The notes: generated by a model from the sequence alone, not told the origin. Positions 26,034-34,321 are shown, counted from the first letter of the stretch. The stretch: 44,535 bases of DNA from Streptomyces populi (GCF_002911015.1 NZ_KZ626908.1:1-44535); one strand, 5' to 3'. A program made the numbers and translations.

Positions 26034-27479
26034 GTGACTGTCAACGACGACGCGTTCACCAACTGGAAGACCCGCGAAGAGATCGCGGAGTCGATGATCC
26101 CGATCATCGGGAGGCTGCACCGGGAGCAGGACGTCACCGTCCTCCTGCACAGCCGCTCCCTGGTGAACAAGTCGGTGGTGAGCATCCTCAAGACCCACCG
26201 CTTCGCCCGGCAGATCGCCGGCGAGGAGCTCTCGGTCACCGACACGCTTCCCTTCCTCCAGACGCTCACCACGCTCGACCTCGGGCCGTCCCAGATCGAC
26301 ATCGGCATGCTCGCCGCGACGTACCGGGCCGACGACCGCGGCCTGTCCGTCGAGGAGTTCACCGCCGAGGCGGTCGCCGGCGCCACCGGCGAGAACAAGA
26401 TCGAGCTCCGCGAGGGACGCGACGTCGTCCTCTACGGGTTCGGCCGCATCGGCCGCCTGCTCGCCCGGCTGCTCATCGAGAAGACCGGCTCCGGCAACGG
26501 CCTCCGCCTGCGCGCCATCGTCGTGCGCCAGGGCGGCGACCAGGACATCGTCAAGCGCGCCTCGCTGCTGCGCCGCGACTCCATCCACGGCCAGTTCCAG
26601 GGCACGATCACCGTCGACGAGGCGAGCAGCACGATCATCGCCAACGGCAACGAGATCAAGGTCATCTACGCCAACGACCCGTCCGAGATCGACTACACGG
26701 CGTACGGCATCAAGGACGCCATCCTCGTCGACAACACCGGCAAGTGGCGTGACCGCGAGGGCCTCTCGAAGCACCTGCGTCCCGGCATCGACAAGGTCGT
26801 CCTGACCGCTCCGGGCAAGGGCGACGTCCCCAACATCGTGCACGGCGTCAACCACGACACGATCAAGCCGGACGAGCAGATCCTGTCCTGCGCCTCCTGC
26901 ACCACCAACGCGATCGTGCCGCCGCTCAAGGCGATGGCGGAGGAGTACGGCGTTCTGCGCGGCCACGTGGAGACCGTCCACTCGTTCACCAACGACCAGA
27001 ACCTGCTGGACAACTACCACAGCTCCGACCGCCGGGGCCGCTCCGCGCCGCTCAACATGGTCATCACCGAGACGGGTGCCGCCTCCGCGGTGGCCAAGGC
27101 GCTGCCCGACCTCAAGGCCCCCATCACCGGAAGCTCGATCCGCGTTCCGGTGCCGGACGTCTCGATCGCGATCCTCAGCCTGCGCCTGGGCCGCGCGACC
27201 ACCCGCGAGGAGGTCCTGGACTACCTCCGCAACGTCTCGCTGACCTCGCCGCTCAAGCGCCAGATCGACTTCATCAGCGCCCCCGACGCGGTGTCCAGCG
27301 ACTTCATCGGCTCGCGCCACGCCTCGATCGTCGACGCCGGCGCCACCAAGGTCGAGGACGACAACGCGATCCTCTACCTCTGGTACGACAACGAGTTCGG
27401 CTACTCCTGCCAGGTCATCCGCGTCGTCCAGCACGTCTCCGGGGTGGAGTACCCCACCTTCCCGGCTCCGGCGGTCTGA
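26034..27479 (+). CDS. gap: Long-form glyceraldehyde-3-phosphate dehydrogenase
   Basis: 481 residues from the GTG at 26034 (VTVNDDAFTNWK), preferred because GAAAGA sits 8 bases upstream; the ATG at 26025 would add 3 residues. Residues about 1-130 form an N-terminal extension absent from ordinary GAPDH. A standard GAPDH follows: YGFGRIGRL NAD(P) loop (near 134), catalytic Cys289 in SCASCTTNAI, then the HSFTNDQNLLDN, ITGSSIRVPVPDVS and WYDNEFGYSCQV segments. It oxidises glyceraldehyde-3-phosphate to 1,3-bisphosphoglycerate. The long form is known in actinomycetes beside a short housekeeping copy; the extension's role is unknown. It is monocistronic, with a terminator at 27539. Confidence 0.94.
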   Translation: MTVNDDAFTNWKTREEIAESMIPIIGRLHREQDVTVLLHSRSLVNKSVVSILKTHRFARQIAGEELSVTDTLPFLQTLTTLDLGPSQIDIGMLAATYRADDRGLSVEEFTAEAVAGATGENKIELREGRDVVLYGFGRIGRLLARLLIEKTGSGNGLRLRAIVVRQGGDQDIVKRASLLRRDSIHGQFQGTITVDEASSTIIANGNEIKVIYANDPSEIDYTAYGIKDAILVDNTGKWRDREGLSKHLRPGIDKVVLTAPGKGDVPNIVHGVNHDTIKPDEQILSCASCTTNAIVPPLKAMAEEYGVLRGHVETVHSFTNDQNLLDNYHSSDRRGRSAPLNMVITETGAASAVAKALPDLKAPITGSSIRVPVPDVSIAILSLRLGRATTREEVLDYLRNVSLTSPLKRQIDFISAPDAVSSDFIGSRHASIVDAGATKVEDDNAILYLWYDNEFGYSCQVIRVVQHVSGVEYPTFPAPAV

Positions 27480-27538
27480 GCCGGGAGCGACACGCGCGGT
27501 TCGCCGTCCGAGCGGGCGGGACGGCGGACCGCCGCGCC

Positions 27539-27588
27539 ACGAGGGGCGCCAGGGAATCCCGTCCGCCGGGAACCCGGGCGCCCCTCGT
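27539..27588 (+). terminator. GAPDH terminator hairpin
   Basis: Perfect 12-bp arms, ACGAGGGGCGCC (27539-27550) and GGCGCCCCTCGT (27577-27588), enclose a 26-base loop, followed by TCGT. The rest of this 300-base gap (27480-27779) holds only the promoter at 27745. Confidence 0.7.
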
Positions 27589-27744
27589 TCGTACGGGTTC
27601 CGCCCCCGCGGCCCCCGCAGAGCGACGCCCGTCGGCGCCCCGCCTCCGCACCGGCGTCCGCCCGCACCGGCCCGACCAGGGCCTCACATCGCCTCACCAG
27701 CGCATTCATCACCCGCGGCCCTCGAATCCGGCCCTTCCCCTCCC

Positions 27745-27773
27745 TTGCCCCGAGCGTGGCAGCCGTCTAACGT
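27745..27773 (+). promoter_or_regulatory. Promoter giving a leaderless MFS mRNA
   Basis: TTGCCC (27745-27750), 17-base spacer, TAACGT (27768-27773). The predicted start falls on the GTG at 27780. An inverted repeat TTTTGT-N11-ACAAAA (27776-27798) spans the start and is a candidate operator. Confidence 0.55.
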
Positions 27774-27779
27774 GATTTT

Positions 27780-28982
27780 GTGCCGCTAATAAACAAAATG
27801 GTTCCGCACAGCGCCGTGCCGGATCGCTCCCTCACCCGACTCCGCATCGCCATCACCGCCTTCTTCGCCCTCGACGGCTTCGTCTTCGCCGGCTGGGTCG
27901 TCCGCATCCCCGCCGTCAAGCACCAGACCGGCGCCTCGGCCGGCGCCCTCGGCCTCGCCCTTCTCGGCGTCTCCGCCGGAGCCGTGGTCACCATGATGCT
28001 GACCGGACGGCTCTGCCGCCGGTTCGGCAGCCACCCGGTGAGCGTGGCCTGCGCGGCGCTGTTGTCCTTGAGCGTGGTCCTGCCCCCGCTCGCGCACTCG
28101 GTGACCGTCCTCGGACTCGTCCTGCTGCTCTTCGGCGCGGCCTACGGCGGCGCCAACGTCGCCATGAACAGCGCGGCCGTCGATCTCGTGGCGGCGCTGC
28201 GCCGCCCGGTCATGCCCGGCTTCCACGCCGCGTACAGCCTGGGCGGCATGCTCGGAGCGGGCCTCGGCGGACTGGTCGCCGGGTACCTGTCACCGTCGCG
28301 CCATCTGTTCGCGATCGCCGTCGTCGGCCTGCTCGTCACCGGCGTCGCGGGACGCGCGCTCCTCCGCGAGGCGGCCCCCGTGCCACCGGAGCGCCTGCGG
28401 GGTGACGCATCCGCGGGACGGCGGCCCGCCGACACCCGCGCGCGCGGCCTGGTAGTGGTCTTCGGACTGATCGCCCTGTGCACCGCGTACGGCGAGGGCG
28501 CGCTCGCGGACTGGGGCGCGCTCCACCTGGAGCAGGACCTGGACGCGCGTCCGGGGACCGCCGCCCTCGGGTACTCGTGCTTCGCCCTCGCCATGACGAT
28601 CGGCCGCCTGAGCGGAACGGCCCTGCTCGAACGGCTGGGCCGGACCCGTACGTTGGTCCTGGGCGGCACGACGGCCTCGCTCGGCATGCTGCTCGGCTCC
28701 CTCGCGCCCTCCGTCTGGGCCGTGCTCCTCGGCTTCGCCGTCACCGGGCTGGGGCTCGCCAACATCTTCCCCGTGGCGCTGGACCGGGCCGGCGCCCTCG
28801 CCGGGGCGAGCGGCGTCGCCGTCGCCTCCACGCTCGGGTACGGCGGCCTGCTGCTCGGGCCGCCCGCGATCGGGTTCATGGCCGACTCGTACTCCCTGCC
28901 GACGGCGCTCACGAGCGTCGCGGCGCTGGCGGCCGCGGCCGCCCTGATCGGCTTCGCGACGCGCCGCGCCGCCGTGGAGTGA
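27780..28982 (+). CDS. Major facilitator superfamily transporter (12 TM)
   Basis: 400 residues if translation starts at the GTG at 27780, chosen because a good -10 box ends 6 bases before it; the ATG at 27798 is an alternative. About twelve hydrophobic helices are visible, split by a central polar loop (residues about 200-228, PERLRGDASAGRRPADTRAR). The loop after helix 2 reads TGRLCRRFGSH, the MFS motif A. The family resembles FucP-like or 'YbjJ-type' permeases, with FALDGFVFAGWVVRIPAVK at helix 1. The substrate is unknown. It is not linked to an adjacent regulator. Confidence 0.88.
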   Translation: MPLINKMVPHSAVPDRSLTRLRIAITAFFALDGFVFAGWVVRIPAVKHQTGASAGALGLALLGVSAGAVVTMMLTGRLCRRFGSHPVSVACAALLSLSVVLPPLAHSVTVLGLVLLLFGAAYGGANVAMNSAAVDLVAALRRPVMPGFHAAYSLGGMLGAGLGGLVAGYLSPSRHLFAIAVVGLLVTGVAGRALLREAAPVPPERLRGDASAGRRPADTRARGLVVVFGLIALCTAYGEGALADWGALHLEQDLDARPGTAALGYSCFALAMTIGRLSGTALLERLGRTRTLVLGGTTASLGMLLGSLAPSVWAVLLGFAVTGLGLANIFPVALDRAGALAGASGVAVASTLGYGGLLLGPPAIGFMADSYSLPTALTSVAALAAAAALIGFATRRAAVE

Positions 28983-29068
28983 CCTCGGACCGCGGAGGCC
29001 ACCCGCCCCCTCTTCCACTCCGCGAAACCGGTCCACGACCGCCCGCCCGCGTCGGGCACACTCTCGGC

Positions 29069-29818
29069 ATGGAGATTCAGGAGTTCGTCGAAACCCTCGA
29101 CCAGGAAGGCCGGTCACTGGCCGCCGCCGCGGAGAAGGCGGGCGTCGACGCCGACGTCCCGACCTGCGCGGGCTGGCAGGTCAGGGATCTGGTGCGGCAC
29201 ACGGGCATGGTCCACCGCTGGGCCACCGCGTTCGTCGCCGAGGGGCACACCTCGTACCACCCCGACGGCGGCCTGCCGGACCTGGACCACGACGAGTTGC
29301 TGGCCTGGTTCCGCGACGGGCACCGCCGGCTCGTGGACACGCTGGCCGGCGCCTCGCCGGACATACGCTGCTGGAGCTTCCTGCCGGCACCCTCTCCGCT
29401 GGCCTTCTGGGCGCGTCGACAGGCTCACGAGACGACCGTGCACCGGGTCGACGCCGAGTCGGCGCTCGGCGGGGAGCCCACCGCCGTCCCGTCGGACTTC
29501 GCGGTCGACGGGATCGACGAGTTGCTGCTCGGATTCCACGCGCGGGACAAGAGCAGGGTGCGCACCGAGGAGCCCCGCGTGCTGCGCGTGCGCGCCACGG
29601 ACCGCCCGGACGCCGTGTGGACCGTACGGCTGTCGTCCGAGGCGCCGGCCGGCGAGCGCTCGGGACCGGACGAGGACGCGGACGTCGACTGCGAGTTGGC
29701 GGGACCGGCCGGGGGGCTCTACCTGGCCCTGTGGAACCGCGCCCCGTTCCCGGGCGTGACGGGCGACGCCTCGCTCGCGACCCTGTGGCGGGAGAAGTCC
29801 GCCATCACCTGGAGCTGA
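29069..29818 (+). CDS. Mycothiol-dependent enzyme of the maleylpyruvate isomerase family
   Basis: 249 residues from ATG. The N-terminal four-helix bundle (DinB-like) begins EIQEFVETLDQEGRSLAAAAEKA, followed by VPTCAGWQVRDLVRHTGMVHRW. The metal site is formed by His in VRHTG and by His residues in RRQAHETTVHRVDAE, as expected for mycothiol-dependent maleylpyruvate isomerases. The C-terminal SCP2-like domain (about 165-249) ends LWNRAPFPGVTGDASLATLWR. Family members transfer or isomerise with mycothiol; the substrate is unknown. A -10-like CACACT lies just upstream, so the mRNA may be leaderless. Confidence 0.9.
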   Translation: MEIQEFVETLDQEGRSLAAAAEKAGVDADVPTCAGWQVRDLVRHTGMVHRWATAFVAEGHTSYHPDGGLPDLDHDELLAWFRDGHRRLVDTLAGASPDIRCWSFLPAPSPLAFWARRQAHETTVHRVDAESALGGEPTAVPSDFAVDGIDELLLGFHARDKSRVRTEEPRVLRVRATDRPDAVWTVRLSSEAPAGERSGPDEDADVDCELAGPAGGLYLALWNRAPFPGVTGDASLATLWREKSAITWS

Positions 29819-29877
29819 CCCGCGCGTCCGGAACCCGGGCCTCCGGGACGGCCGGGGTTCAGGAACAGCTCCGGGCC

Positions 29878-29916
29878 CGGGTCTCCGGGCGGCCGACGAG
29901 GCCGCCCGGAGACCCG
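29878..29916. terminator. Strong bidirectional terminator
   Basis: A perfect 17-bp stem (arms 29878-29894 and 29900-29916) with a 5-base loop, lying between two convergent genes. Confidence 0.85.
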
Positions 29917-29942
29917 CTCACACGCCGGACGCCTCCGGGCCG

Positions 29943-30006
29943 CCCGTCAGCCCGTCAGCCCGTCAGCCCGTCAGCCCGTCAGCCCGTCAGCCCGTCAGCC
30001 CGTCAG
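29943..30006. repeat. Eight tandem copies of CCCGTCAG at the MarR stop codon
   Basis: Eight perfect 8-bp units run from 29943 to 30006. The MarR gene reads into them from the right on the minus strand (as CTGACGGG) and stops inside the second unit it meets. The other six units are untranslated. Confidence 0.97.
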
Positions 30007-30387
30007 CATCCGGGCCAGTACCGCCCGCTGCAACGGCAGCACCTCACCGTGCAGTTCACGCCCCTTCGGCGTCACGCACACACGCACACCCCGCCGGTCC
30101 TCGGGGCACATCCCGCGCGTCACGAGACCGTCCTTCTCCAGACGCCCGATCAGCCGGGACAGGGCGCTCTGGCTGAGGTGGACCCGCTCGGAGATCTCCT
30201 GGACGCGGAAGCTGGGGCCGCCGTCCGCCGCCGTGCCCACCGCCAGCAGGTCGAGGACCTCGAAGTCACTGGCTCCCAGACCGTGGGGATGCAGCTCGCG
30301 GTCGAGCTCGCAGAGGGTGCGGGCGTGCACCGTCAGGATGTCACGCCACTGGTCCACGAGCTCTTGCTCGGCATTCTCGGCCGCCAT
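29995..30387 (-). CDS. MarR-family transcriptional regulator
   Basis: 130 residues from ATG; the longer frame upstream crosses the promoter. The winged HTH is clear: EISERVHLSQSALSRLIGRLEKDGLVTRGMCPEDRRGVRVCVTPKG (about residues 68-112), with the DRR wing. The N-terminal dimerisation helix is QELVDQWRDILTVHARTLCELDRELH. It is divergent from the QacA-type pump and separated by two inverted repeats, so it is almost certainly its ligand-responsive repressor. Its last codons (LTG, stop) are supplied by an 8-bp tandem repeat. Confidence 0.94.
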   Translation of the reverse strand: MAAENAEQELVDQWRDILTVHARTLCELDRELHPHGLGASDFEVLDLLAVGTAADGGPSFRVQEISERVHLSQSALSRLIGRLEKDGLVTRGMCPEDRRGVRVCVTPKGRELHGEVLPLQRAVLARMLTG

Positions 30388-30400
30388 GTCCGCACCGTAG

Positions 30401-30465
30401 CAAAGATCGGACTTTGTTGCATCGGAATTAAATGCGCTTGCATTTGATGCGCATGCATGTACTGT
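30401..30465. promoter_or_regulatory. MarR operators and leaderless promoter of the efflux pump
   Basis: Rightward promoter: TTGCAT (30438-30443), 16-base spacer, TACTGT (30460-30465), placing the start at the ATG at 30473. A perfect inverted repeat AAATGC-N4-GCATTT (30430-30445) covers the -35 and ATGCGCAT (30447-30454) sits in the spacer. A further inverted repeat CAAAG-N6-CTTTG (30401-30416) lies nearer the MarR gene. These are good candidates for MarR sites. Confidence 0.7.
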
Positions 30466-30472
30466 CGGCGGC

Positions 30473-32005
30473 ATGACCTCTCCGCTCACCCACCCCGCGC
30501 CGGGACGCTGGACCCCCAGACTGTGGGGCACCTTGCTCGTGCTCTGCGCCGCGATGTTCCTGGACGCGCTGGACGTGTCGATGGTCGGCGTGGCACTGCC
30601 GTCCATCGGCTCCGAACTCGACCTCTCCACCTCGACGCTCCAATGGGTCGTCAGCGGCTACATCCTGGGTTACGGCGGGCTGCTGCTGCTCGGCGGACGC
30701 ACCGCCGACCTGCTGGGCCGCCGCCAGGTCTTCCTCGTGGCCCTCGCGGTCTTCGCGCTCGCCTCGCTCCTCGGCGGTCTCGTCGATTCGGGTCCCCTGC
30801 TGATCGCCAGCCGTTTCATCAAGGGCCTGAGCGCCGCGTTCACCGCGCCCGCGGGTCTGTCGATCATCACCACGACGTTCGCCGAGGGCCCGCTGCGCAA
30901 CCGCGCGCTCTCGATCTACACCACCTGCGCGGCCACCGGCTTCTCCATGGGCCTGGTCCTGTCCGGTCTGCTCACCGAGGCGAGCTGGCGGCTGACCATG
31001 CTGCTTCCCGCGCCCGTCGCCGTCGTCGCCCTGCTCGCGGGCCTGCGGCTCATCCCGCGCAGCGAGCGCGAGAAGGACCACGGCGGTTACGACATCCCCG
31101 GCGCCGTCCTCGGCACCGCCTCGATGCTGCTGCTCGTCTTCACCGTCGTCCAGGCGCCCACGGTCGGCTGGGGATCGGCGCGGACCCTGCTGAGCTTCCT
31201 CGCCGTCGCCGTCCTGCTCACCGTCTTCACCGGTGTCGAGCGCCGCAGCCCGAGCCCGCTGATCCGGCTCGGCGTGCTGCGCTCCGGCAGCCAGATCCGG
31301 GCCCAGCTCGGCGCGATGGCCTTCTTCGGCTCGTACGTCGGTTTCCAGTTCCTGGTGACGCTGTACATGCAGTCGCTGCTGGGCTGGTCGGCCCTGCACA
31401 CCGCGCTCGCCTTCCTCCCGGCCGGAGCACTGGTGGCGCTGTCCTCCACGAAGGTCGGCGCCGTCGTCGACCGGTTCGGCACGCCCCGGCTCATCGCGGC
31501 GGGCTTCGCCCTGATGGTCACCGGGTACGCGCTCTTCCTGCGCGTCGACCTCGACCCGGTCTACGCGACGCTCGTCCTGCCGACCATGCTGCTGATCGGC
31601 GCCGCGTGCGCCCTGGTCTTCCCGTCCCTCAACATCCAGGCGACCAACGGCGTCGACGACCGCGAGCAGGGAATGGTCTCGGGTCTGCTCAACACCTCCA
31701 TCCAGGTCGGCGGCGCGCTCTTCCTCGCGGTCGTGACGGCCGTCGTCACCGCGAGCTCCTCCGGGGGGTCCTCGCCCCAGGACGTCCTCGACAGCTACCG
31801 GACCGGCCTGGTGGTGGTGACCGGCATCGCCCTGGCCGGACTGCTGATCACGCTGCCCGGCCTGCGCACGCGACGGCCGCGGGAGTCCGTCGTCGTCGCC
31901 CGGTCCGGCCTGCCCTCGGTGTCCGGACACGACGGTCAGGCCGGCCCGGCCGGTCGGACCACGGCGGAGCCGATGACGGAACCCGTCGCCGTACACGACC
32001 GGTGA
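30473..32005 (+). CDS. DHA2-family (EmrB/QacA) drug efflux MFS transporter, 14 TM
   Basis: 510 residues from the ATG at 30473, 8 bases after a -10 box. The first helix MFLDALDVSMVGVALPSIGSEL is the DHA2 signature, followed by LQWVVSGYILGYGGLLLLGG and motif A (GRTADLLGRRQVF). Motif C is represented by ATGFSMGLVLSGLL. Fourteen hydrophobic segments fit the length. It would export drugs or metabolites in exchange for protons. Divergent MarR and operator repeats indicate substrate-inducible expression. A long hairpin starts at its stop codon. Confidence 0.95.
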   Translation: MTSPLTHPAPGRWTPRLWGTLLVLCAAMFLDALDVSMVGVALPSIGSELDLSTSTLQWVVSGYILGYGGLLLLGGRTADLLGRRQVFLVALAVFALASLLGGLVDSGPLLIASRFIKGLSAAFTAPAGLSIITTTFAEGPLRNRALSIYTTCAATGFSMGLVLSGLLTEASWRLTMLLPAPVAVVALLAGLRLIPRSEREKDHGGYDIPGAVLGTASMLLLVFTVVQAPTVGWGSARTLLSFLAVAVLLTVFTGVERRSPSPLIRLGVLRSGSQIRAQLGAMAFFGSYVGFQFLVTLYMQSLLGWSALHTALAFLPAGALVALSSTKVGAVVDRFGTPRLIAAGFALMVTGYALFLRVDLDPVYATLVLPTMLLIGAACALVFPSLNIQATNGVDDREQGMVSGLLNTSIQVGGALFLAVVTAVVTASSSGGSSPQDVLDSYRTGLVVVTGIALAGLLITLPGLRTRRPRESVVVARSGLPSVSGHDGQAGPAGRTTAEPMTEPVAVHDR

Positions 32006-32059
32006 CAGTCCAGAACGTGCGCCCGGCGGGGGAACTTGCCCCTCCGGGCGCACGACTGT
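32005..32059 (+). terminator. Terminator after the efflux pump
   Basis: Inner arms CGTGCGCCCGG (32016-32026) and CCGGGCGCACG (32044-32054), with outer arms ACAGT (32005-32009) and ACTGT (32055-32059). Confidence 0.7.
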
Positions 32060-32070
32060 TGACTCACCTC

Positions 32071-32406
32071 ATGAACAACAACGGGGCATACAAGGACAGT
32101 TGTCGCAGCGGTACGGACATAACGCGGACACGAAGGAGCCAGGCGCAGCGGGACGCCGCCACCGTCGAGATCGGATACGCCCTCGCCAGCGCGGCGTTCG
32201 TCGCCGCGGTCGCCTCCGGGTTCGTCACCGGACCCGCCCTCTTCCTCCCTCTGTCGCCGGGCACGGTCCACATGCTCGTGACGGCCGGCGGCGTCCTGGC
32301 CGCCACCCTCTTCCCCCTCCGGGTCGCCACCGTGCTGTACCGCTTCCGCCAGGAGGGCGCCGGGACTCAGCCCAGCCAGCCGGGCCGCACCAACCCCGAC
32401 TCGTAG
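32071..32406 (+). CDS. DUF6332 family small membrane protein
   Basis: 111 residues from ATG; the start is uncertain because the conserved part begins around RRSQAQRDAATVEIGYA (residue about 22). Two hydrophobic helices follow (YALASAAFVAAVASGFVTGPALF and VHMLVTAGGVLAATLFPLRVATVLYRF). The 'SQAQRDA.TVEIGYA' stretch is the mark of DUF6332, a Streptomyces family without known function. Its 3' end overlaps the convergent response regulator by 40 bp. Confidence 0.75.
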   Translation: MNNNGAYKDSCRSGTDITRTRRSQAQRDAATVEIGYALASAAFVAAVASGFVTGPALFLPLSPGTVHMLVTAGGVLAATLFPLRVATVLYRFRQEGAGTQPSQPGRTNPDS

Positions 32407-33032
32407 GCGAGCACGACCAGTTGGGCGCGGTCGCGGGCCCCGAGCTTCACCATCGTCCGGCTGACGTGGGTCTTGGCCGTGAGCGGGCTGACGACCAGTC
32501 GGCGGGCGATCTCGTCGTTCGAGAGCCCGATGCCGACCAGCGCCATCACCTCTCGTTCCCGTTCGGTGAGTTCGGCCAGGGACGCGGCCGACCCGGGCTC
32601 CTTGGAACGCGCCGCGAACTCGGAGATCAGCCGACGCGTCACCCCGGGCGAGAGCAGTGCGTCGCCCTCGACCACCGCCCGTACCGCACGCAGCAGCTCA
32701 TCGGGCTCGGTGTCCTTGACCAGGAAGCCGGAAGCACCGGAGCGGATGGCCTCGAAGACGTACTCGTCGAGCTCGAAGGTGGTGAGCATGACCACCTTCA
32801 CCTCACCGAGGTCCCGGTCGCCGGTGACGCGGCGCGTGGCGGCCAGGCCGTCCAGCACGGGCATCCGGATGTCCATCAGGACGACGTCCGGGCGCAGCTC
32901 ACGGACCGCGCGCACCGCCTCCTCGCCGTCGGCGGCCTCCCCGGCCACCTCGATGTCCGGCTGCGCGTCGAGCAGCGCCTTGAAGCCGGCCCTGACCAGC
33001 GACTGGTCGTCGGCGAGCAGTACGCGGATCAC
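32367..33032 (-). CDS. NarL/LuxR-family response regulator
   Basis: 221 residues from a GTG that shares GTGA with the kinase stop. The receiver domain has the acidic pair D8/D9, phospho-acceptor D54 (VVLMDIRMP), the switch Thr in MLTTFELD and Lys in FLVKD. The C-terminal LuxR HTH (residues about 150-210: LTEREREVMALVGIGLSNDEIA, VVSPLTAKTHVSRTMVKLGARDRAQLVV) binds DNA. It is cotranslated with the sensor kinase. A palindrome at 34322-34343 upstream of the operon could be its own site, and a related element precedes the ABC operon at 13.7 kb. Confidence 0.95.
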   Translation of the reverse strand: MIRVLLADDQSLVRAGFKALLDAQPDIEVAGEAADGEEAVRAVRELRPDVVLMDIRMPVLDGLAATRRVTGDRDLGEVKVVMLTTFELDEYVFEAIRSGASGFLVKDTEPDELLRAVRAVVEGDALLSPGVTRRLISEFAARSKEPGSAASLAELTEREREVMALVGIGLSNDEIARRLVVSPLTAKTHVSRTMVKLGARDRAQLVVLAYESGLVRPGWLG

Positions 33033-34264
33033 CGGTTCTCCTCCTTGGCCTTCCACGGCAGTACGGCCAGCACCCGGAATCCTCCGTCGTCGCGCGGGCC
33101 GGCCTCGATCGTGCCACCCAGGGCGGCGGCGCGCTCCCGCATCCCCGCGAGCCCGTTGCCGCTTCCGCCCGCGTCCGCGCCGGTGGCCGGACCGTCGTCG
33201 TCGATCACCAGCCGCAGCACACCCCGTTCGTGCTCGAACCGCACCCGCGCGCGACGCGACCCGGAATGCCGTACGACATTGGTGAGCGCCTCCTGGACGA
33301 TGCGGAACGCGGCGAGGTCGGTGCCGGGGGCCGGCGCCGGGACCTCGCCCTCGATCTCGACCGTGAGACCGGCACCCGCCGCCTGCTCGACCAGTTCGGG
33401 CAGCCGGTCGAGCCCGGGGGCGGGCGTGCGCGGCGCCTCCCCCGGTGCCCGCAGGGTGTCGAGCACCTGCCGGACCTCGCCGAGCGCCTCCTTGCTGGCC
33501 GCCTTGATGGTGGTGAGCGCCGTACGCGCCTGTTCGGGGTCGGAGTCGAGGAGCGCGAGGCCGACGCCCGCCTGGACGTTGATCACCGAGATGCTGTGCG
33601 CCAGCACGTCGTGCAGTTCCCGGGCGATCCGCAGCCGTTCCTCGTCGGCGCGCCGCCGGGCCGCCTGCGCGCGCTCGGCTCTTTCCCGGATCCACTGCTC
33701 ACGGCGCACGCGCACCAGTTCCGACAGCGCCAGCACCGCCACGGCCCAGGTGGCGATGCCGACCTCCTGCATCCACGACGGGGGGTGGTCGCCGGCCGGG
33801 GGCAGCCGGCGGTACAGCCAGTGGGAGACCAGGACGTGCCCCGCCCACAACAGGCCGACCGCCGTCCAGGCCGCCTTGCGGTGCCCGGCGGCCACGGCGC
33901 TGACGCAGGCCACCGCGACGGGGAGGAAGACCGGCCCGTAGGGATATCCCGCGGCCACGTAGACCAGGGCCACCGCGGCCGTGCCGAACACGACGGACAC
34001 GGGGTACCGCTGCCGCCAGAGCAGCAGGCCGGAGCCGGCCAGGAGGAGCGCCCGGGAGAAGGGGGCCAGGGCGAGCCGGTCGCTGTGCTGGGCATGCGCC
34101 GCGAAGTTGGAGCCGACGAGCACGAAAGCGGTCAGCAGCAGCGTGGAACGCCACGGCCATCGCGCGCGGCGCTCCTCGTCGTTCCAGCGGTCCCAACCGG
34201 GCGGTCGGCGCCGTCGCGGCGGACCGCCCCGCGCCGGTGCCGCGGGGGCGTGCTGCTCTTCCAT
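33029..34264 (-). CDS. Sensor histidine kinase (HisKA_3 type)
   Basis: 411 residues from ATG. About four or five membrane helices occupy residues about 38-190 (WRSTLLLTAFVLVGS, ALLLAGSGLLLW, VSVVFGTAAVALVYVAAGY, AVACVSAVAAG, VGIATWAVAVLALSEL). The dimerisation motif RIARELHDVLAHSISVINVQAG gives phospho-acceptor His218. The HATPase domain has an N-box (AFRIVQEALTNVVRHS), a D-box (IDDDGP) and a G-box (GNGLAGMRERAAALGG). It would phosphorylate the coupled NarL-type regulator; the signal is unknown. TAGCGT ends 7 bases before the ATG, suggesting a leaderless transcript. Confidence 0.94.
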   Translation of the reverse strand: MEEQHAPAAPARGGPPRRRRPPGWDRWNDEERRARWPWRSTLLLTAFVLVGSNFAAHAQHSDRLALAPFSRALLLAGSGLLLWRQRYPVSVVFGTAAVALVYVAAGYPYGPVFLPVAVACVSAVAAGHRKAAWTAVGLLWAGHVLVSHWLYRRLPPAGDHPPSWMQEVGIATWAVAVLALSELVRVRREQWIRERAERAQAARRRADEERLRIARELHDVLAHSISVINVQAGVGLALLDSDPEQARTALTTIKAASKEALGEVRQVLDTLRAPGEAPRTPAPGLDRLPELVEQAAGAGLTVEIEGEVPAPAPGTDLAAFRIVQEALTNVVRHSGSRRARVRFEHERGVLRLVIDDDGPATGADAGGSGNGLAGMRERAAALGGTIEAGPRDDGGFRVLAVLPWKAKEENR

Positions 34265-34321
34265 GTCCGTCACGCTAGACGGCCGACCACGGCGGCGGCG
34301 TCCGCCGGGCGAGGTGATCAC

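Noticed and set aside
30388..30630. N-terminal extension of the MarR gene
   Set aside because: It would run through the divergent promoter and into the efflux-pump coding region; the ATG at 30387 matches the family's normal start.
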